The notes under the pieces: model-generated
What the model was told of the DNA's origin: nothing
The model's input: only the letters and a program-made list of their open reading frames with translations
The model's database searches: none
In this document: positions 60,283-64,000 of the stretch, one piece after another
How positions within the stretch are numbered: the stretch's first letter is position 1
How the letters are laid out: the number at the start of each line of letters is the position of its first letter
Source: Marinobacter santoriniensis NKSG1
GTDB lineage: Bacteria > Pseudomonadota > Gammaproteobacteria > Pseudomonadales > Oleiphilaceae
Assembly (NCBI RefSeq): GCF_000347775.1
Contig: NZ_APAT01000015.1
Span: 1,090,883-1,154,882, forward strand
Length of the DNA stretch: 64,000 nt
Reading direction: 5' to 3'
Translations under genes and position numbers: made by a program

Positions 60283-60828
60283 TCAGTTACGCCCCTCCAG
60301 ACGCTGATGTTCGAGCATCTGCTCCATCATCAACTGCATCTGGTTGAGCCGGTTTTCCATTCGCTGCAGACGCTGATCGTAATTCAGCGATTCGTTGTCC
60401 GCATTTCGGCCCTGAGCACCCTGGCTGTTCTTCATACCCTGGCCGTTGTTCATCATTCCCTGATTATTGCCCATCATACCCTGACCGTTGTTCATCATTC
60501 CCCGATTATTGCCCATCATGCCCTGACCGTTATTCATCATGCCGGGGCCGTACCCCATCATGCCGCCATGCATCAACTCCATCTGCTGCTCCATGGCATC
60601 CATGTGTCGTTCCATCAGGCGCTCGCGGGCCTCGCGCGAACCGGCATCCGGGACCTGCTGCATCATGTTCTGCATTCGGGACCAGTTCTCGTGCATTTCC
60701 TGCATCTGCTCAGGGTTCATCATGCCGGGGCCATATCCGTCATGATCGTCCCCGTTACCGTGGGCCAGCCCCAAAGCCGGCATCAGAACCAGTGAGGCTC
60801 CCAAAAAAAGAGGCTTCAGATCTTTCAT
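60283..60828 (-). CDS. Exported Met-rich repeat protein
   Basis: This protein of 181 residues has a signal peptide (cleavage near LGLA-HG, residue 22), a His/Asp cluster (HGNGDDHDG), an amphipathic Met/Gln/His-rich helix (residues 38-90), and three tandem 14-residue repeats of the type GMMNNGQGMMGNNR (96-137). The C-terminal part is a Met/Gln-rich coiled coil. Met-, His- and Asp-rich periplasmic proteins often bind copper or silver. It is next to metal-response genes, so metal binding is a fair guess. AAGGAGAG precedes the ATG. No named family is recognised. Confidence 0.75.
   Translation of the reverse strand: MKDLKPLFLGASLVLMPALGLAHGNGDDHDGYGPGMMNPEQMQEMHENWSRMQNMMQQVPDAGSREARERLMERHMDAMEQQMELMHGGMMGYGPGMMNNGQGMMGNNRGMMNNGQGMMGNNQGMMNNGQGMKNSQGAQGRNADNESLNYDQRLQRMENRLNQMQLMMEQMLEHQRLEGRN
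60418..60543. repeat. Three 42-bp coding repeats in the Met-rich protein gene
   Basis: Codons 96-137 contain three near-identical 42-bp units encoding GMMNNGQGMM(G)NN. They are in frame, so copy-number change would alter protein length without breaking it. Confidence 0.85.
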
Positions 60829-60978
60829 AGCGTCTCTCCTTCCCCTGTAAAAATGTCACTTTCACTGTGACCCATTTACAATGATAGAACACGTATTATC
60901 GGCACAGATTAACCGACCTTTGATATGCATCATAATCGGGCCTGGCAATCACATCCCTGTGCCCGTCATGGAGTGGTC

Positions 60979-61437
60979 ATGAAAATTGGCGATATATCCA
61001 AACGCTCGGGAATTCCGGTAGAGACCGTCCGCTATTATGAAAAAATCGGCTTGCTCCCGGAGCCCGAACGCAACGCCAACGGGTATCGATCCTACAGCCC
61101 CGCCCATCTGGACCGGCTGCTTTTCATAAAACGCTGCCGCAACCTGGACATGGCCCAGGAGGAAATCCGGGAACTGATTCGTCTGGCGGAACAACCGGAG
61201 GCTGACTGCAGCGATGTGGATGCCCTGCTGGCCCGTCACCTGAATCACGTCCGGGAGCGTCTCCGGGAACTACAGAGTCTCGAACAGACCCTGCTGACAT
61301 TACAGGCGGCCTGCGCCGACAATCGCACCGTTCGGGAATGCGGCATTCTCGATGGCCTGAATGCCGATCTTGAGGCGCTCGATCCAAAGCCCTCACACAC
61401 CCACGTACCGGGTACCCACCGCCGGGGAAATCAATAA
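60979..61437 (+). CDS. MerR-family heavy-metal regulator (CadR/PbrR-like)
   Basis: This protein of 152 residues has an N-terminal MerR helix-turn-helix (MKIGDISKRSGIPVETVRYY), a dimerisation coiled coil and a metal site with C77, C112 and C121. This is the Cd/Pb-sensing CadR/PbrR pattern; Cd(II) or Pb(II) is the probable inducer, perhaps also Zn. The tail is His-containing (SHTHVPGTHRR). GGAG precedes the ATG at 60979. It is directly upstream of a second CDF-like gene whose promoter carries the matching operator, and a near-identical operator precedes the CDF gene at 57221. Confidence 0.9.
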   Translation: MKIGDISKRSGIPVETVRYYEKIGLLPEPERNANGYRSYSPAHLDRLLFIKRCRNLDMAQEEIRELIRLAEQPEADCSDVDALLARHLNHVRERLRELQSLEQTLLTLQAACADNRTVRECGILDGLNADLEALDPKPSHTHVPGTHRRGNQ

Positions 61438-61444
61438 CGGGCAC

Positions 61445-61475
61445 TTGACCCTGTAGTGGCTACAGGGTGTCTACT
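61445..61475 (+). promoter_or_regulatory. MerR-type metal promoter of the short CDF gene
   Basis: A palindrome with arms ACCCTGTAG and CTACAGGGT around TGG (61448-61468) lies behind -35 TTGACC (61445-61450). A 19-base spacer leads to a -10-like TCTACT (61470-61475). It is the same operator class as at 57156. Confidence 0.8.
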
Positions 61476-61502
61476 GTTCGGGTGTTTCAGAAGGAGGATA
61501 CC

Positions 61503-62162
61503 ATGGCCTGCAGTTGCTCCGCTCCCGAACCCAAAGGCCCGGCACCCGGCTTTCGAAAAGCCTTGTGGGTGGCCCTGGCGCTGAACCTCGCCATGTTCGT
61601 TATCGAAGGGCTGGCCAGCCTCAGCGCCGGCTCAGTGTCATTGATGGCCGATGCCATCGATTTCTTTGGTGACAGCGCCAACTACATCCTGTCGCTGAGC
61701 GTGCTGTCCATGGGCATGCTCTGGCGAGGCCGCGCCGCCATGGTAAAAGGCCTGACCATGGCAACTTTCGGCCTTTTTGTCTGGGGCCGCGCCCTCTGGA
61801 TGGTGAAAACCGGAAGCACCCCGGAACCCCTGACCATGGGCGTGGTCGGCCTTCTGGCACTGGCGGTCAATATCGGCGTCGCGGTCATGCTGTTCCGGTT
61901 CCGTGAGGGCGATGCCGACATGCGGTCGGTCTGGCTCTGCAGCCGCAACGATGCGATCTCCAACATGGCCGTCCTCGGTGCTGCACTCGGCGTTTTCGGA
62001 ACCGGCAGCGCCTGGCCGGACCTCGTGGTGGCTGCCGTCATGGGCACCCTGGCCGTTACGGCCGGCACCAGTGTGGTTCGCCATGCACGCCAGGACATGA
62101 TGAACGCACGGAGCCAGGACAGCGCACCATCGACCGCCGAACCGTCTCCCGGCGCACGGTAA
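61503..62162 (+). CDS. Short cation diffusion facilitator-like metal transporter
   Basis: This protein of 219 residues starts MACSCSAPEPKG with a CxC motif and has about six helices (VALALNLAMFVIEGLASLSAG and following). Helix 2 carries LMADAIDFFGDSANY (Asp-rich metal site) and helix 5 CSRNDAISNMAV. It lacks the C-terminal cytoplasmic domain of ordinary CDFs, ending in a short hydrophilic tail. AAGGAGG precedes the ATG. It lies downstream of a MerR-type promoter and its regulator, so it is a metal-induced exporter, probably for Cd, Zn or Pb. Confidence 0.88.
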   Translation: MACSCSAPEPKGPAPGFRKALWVALALNLAMFVIEGLASLSAGSVSLMADAIDFFGDSANYILSLSVLSMGMLWRGRAAMVKGLTMATFGLFVWGRALWMVKTGSTPEPLTMGVVGLLALAVNIGVAVMLFRFREGDADMRSVWLCSRNDAISNMAVLGAALGVFGTGSAWPDLVVAAVMGTLAVTAGTSVVRHARQDMMNARSQDSAPSTAEPSPGAR

Positions 62163-62172
62163 GCCCCACCGT

Positions 62173-63090
62173 TCAGAAGGCCAGTGAAATCATTACCGGA
62201 ATGAACACCAGGGCGAACAGGGTGGTGAGCAGGACCGTGCCCGCCGCCTGTCGGGGGGCGGTGTCCAGCAGGGTTGCAATCACCACTGTGTTGGCAGCGA
62301 TCGGTGTAATGGAAATCAAGAACATGGCCTTGTGAACGGCCGCGCCATAAATGCCGAATACATTCGCGTCCAGCCACCAGAAGGCCATCGCGGTTAAGGG
62401 CCACACGACAAACTTGCCGATGAAGGCCAGCCCCGTGAAGCGGAGATTGCCCGCCAGCCCCCGGAAACTGGTGATGCTCATGCCGATGATCATCATCCCC
62501 AGAATGCTGTACGCACCGCGCAGGTTATCAAACAGCGGGACGAACACCTCCGGAATAGCCGCCCCGGAAAGATTCAGGGCTACCGCCGCCAGAAACGCAT
62601 AAACCGACGGCAGACGAATCACCCGCCGGAGCGCATCCTTGAGATCGTAACGCCCTCTTGCCGCCAGGTAGAATCCGAGCGAATTCTCGAACAGCGTGGT
62701 TCCGAGCATGCAGACGATATAAAGCCCCAATCCTTCTTCGCCAAACAGCAGCAGGGCCACGGGAACCCCAAAATAGCCGGTGTTTCCCGATCCAACGCAC
62801 AGCGGGATGATACTGGCGCTGCCATCGGTGATCACTTTCTGCGCGAACTTCAGTTGCGCCAGAGCCAGGACAGAGCACAACCCGAAGGTCAGAAACGGCA
62901 ACAGTACGACTTCCGGCGACAGGGGCGCAGCCATCACGCCGGAAAACACCACCGACGGTGTCACGATATAGAGCATGATCCCGGCAATGTGGCGACCGCT
63001 GGCCTCCAGGTAACGTCCGGCAACCCACCCCAGGGCGACCGTGACATACAGCGGAATCAGTTTTACGAACAGGGCCAGCGCGGCGGTCAT
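62173..63090 (-). CDS. AEC-family (auxin efflux carrier-like) transporter
   Basis: This protein of about 305 residues has ten predicted helices. Conserved blocks include MLYIVTPSVVFSGV, CVGSGNTGYFGVPVALLLFG (with the family's NxGxxG(V/I)P) and SITPIAANTVVIATLL. Bacterial members carry malonate, malate or similar acids, so the substrate is open. I chose the ATG at 63090 (GGAG upstream); more upstream codons give no family match. It is convergent with the CDF-like gene, 10 bases apart. Confidence 0.9.
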   Translation of the reverse strand: MTAALALFVKLIPLYVTVALGWVAGRYLEASGRHIAGIMLYIVTPSVVFSGVMAAPLSPEVVLLPFLTFGLCSVLALAQLKFAQKVITDGSASIIPLCVGSGNTGYFGVPVALLLFGEEGLGLYIVCMLGTTLFENSLGFYLAARGRYDLKDALRRVIRLPSVYAFLAAVALNLSGAAIPEVFVPLFDNLRGAYSILGMMIIGMSITSFRGLAGNLRFTGLAFIGKFVVWPLTAMAFWWLDANVFGIYGAAVHKAMFLISITPIAANTVVIATLLDTAPRQAAGTVLLTTLFALVFIPVMISLAF

Positions 63091-63285
63091 CAATACTCCA
63101 GGATCATTACGGCGGTACGGAGGCGGCAATTCTAGCAACAGGCCTTTGGATCTGCGCACCGGCACTGCCGCGGCAGGCGCCGATCAGGTTACCACAGCAT
63201 GACGAAGCCTTAATGATTTACGTCATTTCAAGCGACCCTTTTCTGCTAGCATAGAGGCCCTGACAGTCATTACCGGGTCGTCACG

Positions 63286-63996
63286 ATGAACAGCATTTTC
63301 AGGTCGGATCTTGCGTCAGCGCCCTGCATGCTGGGTGATCAAAACCCTGACATCATCCAGCGCGACAGCGCCACAGCAGAAACCGCTCTTCTCAATGGTC
63401 TCAGCAGGGTGTTCGGCATTCGCCTGAGCGACCGGCAGAACAGTCCGGAGTCCCGTTTTCTCAGCGATCTGACTCGCCTGTTCCATCAGCGCCGGGTCGA
63501 GCAGGAAACCAATCTCGAGAAACACGATGAACCCTGGGCCAACGTCTACCTGATCCAGTACGGCATCCTTCGTCTGTATCGGGAGGCACCCGGTGGAAAG
63601 GTGGCCATCCATCATTTTTTCTCCGAGGGCGACCTGGTCTGGCCGGTATTCGGGCGAACCCGGACGGTTCGCAACACGCTTTGCCTGACGTCGACGTCCG
63701 CCGCCACTCTGTGGGTGGCCAATTTTGCGGAGTTCCGCTCCGCAATACAGGCCCATGGCGACGGACTCTGGCCCCGATTCGCTCTGGCGCTGACGGAAGA
63801 ACTGGCCGAACTCACCAGCATGCGGGAATTCCGCAAACACACCATGCCAGCCTCGGATCGCTATCAGCTGCTCATCGACGAGTACCCGGAACTGGTCAAG
63901 CGAGTACCGGACAACCAGCTCGCATCCTGGCTCGGCGTTGTTCCAGCGACTTTCTCACGCCTGAAAACCGGTGCCCAACGGCCGGATAACAGCTAG
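63286..63996 (+). CDS. Crp/Fnr-family transcription regulator
   Basis: This protein of 236 residues has a cyclic-nucleotide-binding-like sensor domain (about 70-160; NVYLIQYGILRLYRE, HHFFSEGDLVWPVF) and a C-terminal helix-turn-helix (DNQLASWLGVVPATFSRLKTG). There is one Cys near the N-terminus (C14) and one at about residue 133, too few for an FNR iron-sulfur site. The ATG is at 63286 and the stop is TAG, 4 bases before the window end. The target genes and ligand are unknown. Confidence 0.87.
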   Translation: MNSIFRSDLASAPCMLGDQNPDIIQRDSATAETALLNGLSRVFGIRLSDRQNSPESRFLSDLTRLFHQRRVEQETNLEKHDEPWANVYLIQYGILRLYREAPGGKVAIHHFFSEGDLVWPVFGRTRTVRNTLCLTSTSAATLWVANFAEFRSAIQAHGDGLWPRFALALTEELAELTSMREFRKHTMPASDRYQLLIDEYPELVKRVPDNQLASWLGVVPATFSRLKTGAQRPDNS

Positions 63997-64000
63997 GTCC

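Noticed and set aside
60418..60543. Regular 42-bp repeats as a CRISPR array
   Set aside because: The units are contiguous with no unique spacers and are in frame in a secreted Met-rich protein.

Overview
The window is chromosomal DNA from a denitrifying gammaproteobacterium, very probably Marinobacter. The wax ester synthase at 1120-2568 looks like the WS2 type known from M. hydrocarbonoclasticus, and the desT/desCB unit, the nar-nor-nos genes and the codon use all fit a marine oil-associated relative of Pseudomonas. About 50 protein genes are packed tightly. No gene-free stretch exceeds 300 bases, and I see no rRNA, tRNA, CRISPR array, transposase or integrase.

Layout. 1-1036: CidA/LrgA-LrgB pair. 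1120-5663: wax ester synthase, then divergent desT and desC-desB (fatty acid desaturation). 5651-9485: NO response (nsrR, a small membrane protein, a hemerythrin NO-repair protein, quinol-type NO reductase) with two NsrR operators. 9576-12394: moaA and a thiamine-diphosphate enzyme. 12417-22195: the nos cluster nosR-Z-D-F-Y-L on the minus strand, headed by a dnr-type regulator and two small conserved genes, with FNR/DNR boxes. 22370-34120: narK-narGHJI-parvulin on the minus strand, divergent from narXL. 34190-39248: ubiT, a hemerythrin-GGDEF-EAL protein, an NsrR-type operator with a second hemerythrin-like protein, DUF2892, DUF488 and ubiV. 39289-47356: an 8-kb insertion carrying a giant Ca-binding lipoprotein with a two-component system. 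47361-52162: ubiU, a NIT-domain chemoreceptor and hemN. 52375-57151: FeS-type photolyase, a tandem HAD protein, CtaG and SCO. 57221-63996: two CDF-type metal transporters with MerR-type operators, a CadR/PbrR-like regulator, a Met-rich exported protein, Usp, a BCCT carrier, an AEC carrier and a Crp/Fnr regulator.

How it fits together. NarXL, DNR/FNR and NsrR probably switch on nitrate respiration, NO removal and N2O reduction. UbiTUV makes ubiquinone without oxygen, HemN makes heme without oxygen, MoaA supplies molybdopterin for NarG, and the NIT receptor steers cells toward nitrate. No nitrite reductase (nirS/nirK) lies in the window, so that step must be encoded elsewhere or be missing.

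The most unusual region is 39258-47387. A 31-bp direct repeat, which is the 3' end of ubiU, bounds an insertion that splits the normally adjacent ubiU and ubiV. The insertion encodes a ~1750-residue lipoprotein whose Ca-binding and Ser-rich beta regions resemble the calcium-binding and pore-forming domains of binary-toxin B components (protective-antigen type). Also unusual are a two-copy nested-hairpin repeat flanking nosZ-nosR-dnr, and an NsrR-controlled hemerythrin that has lost two iron ligands.
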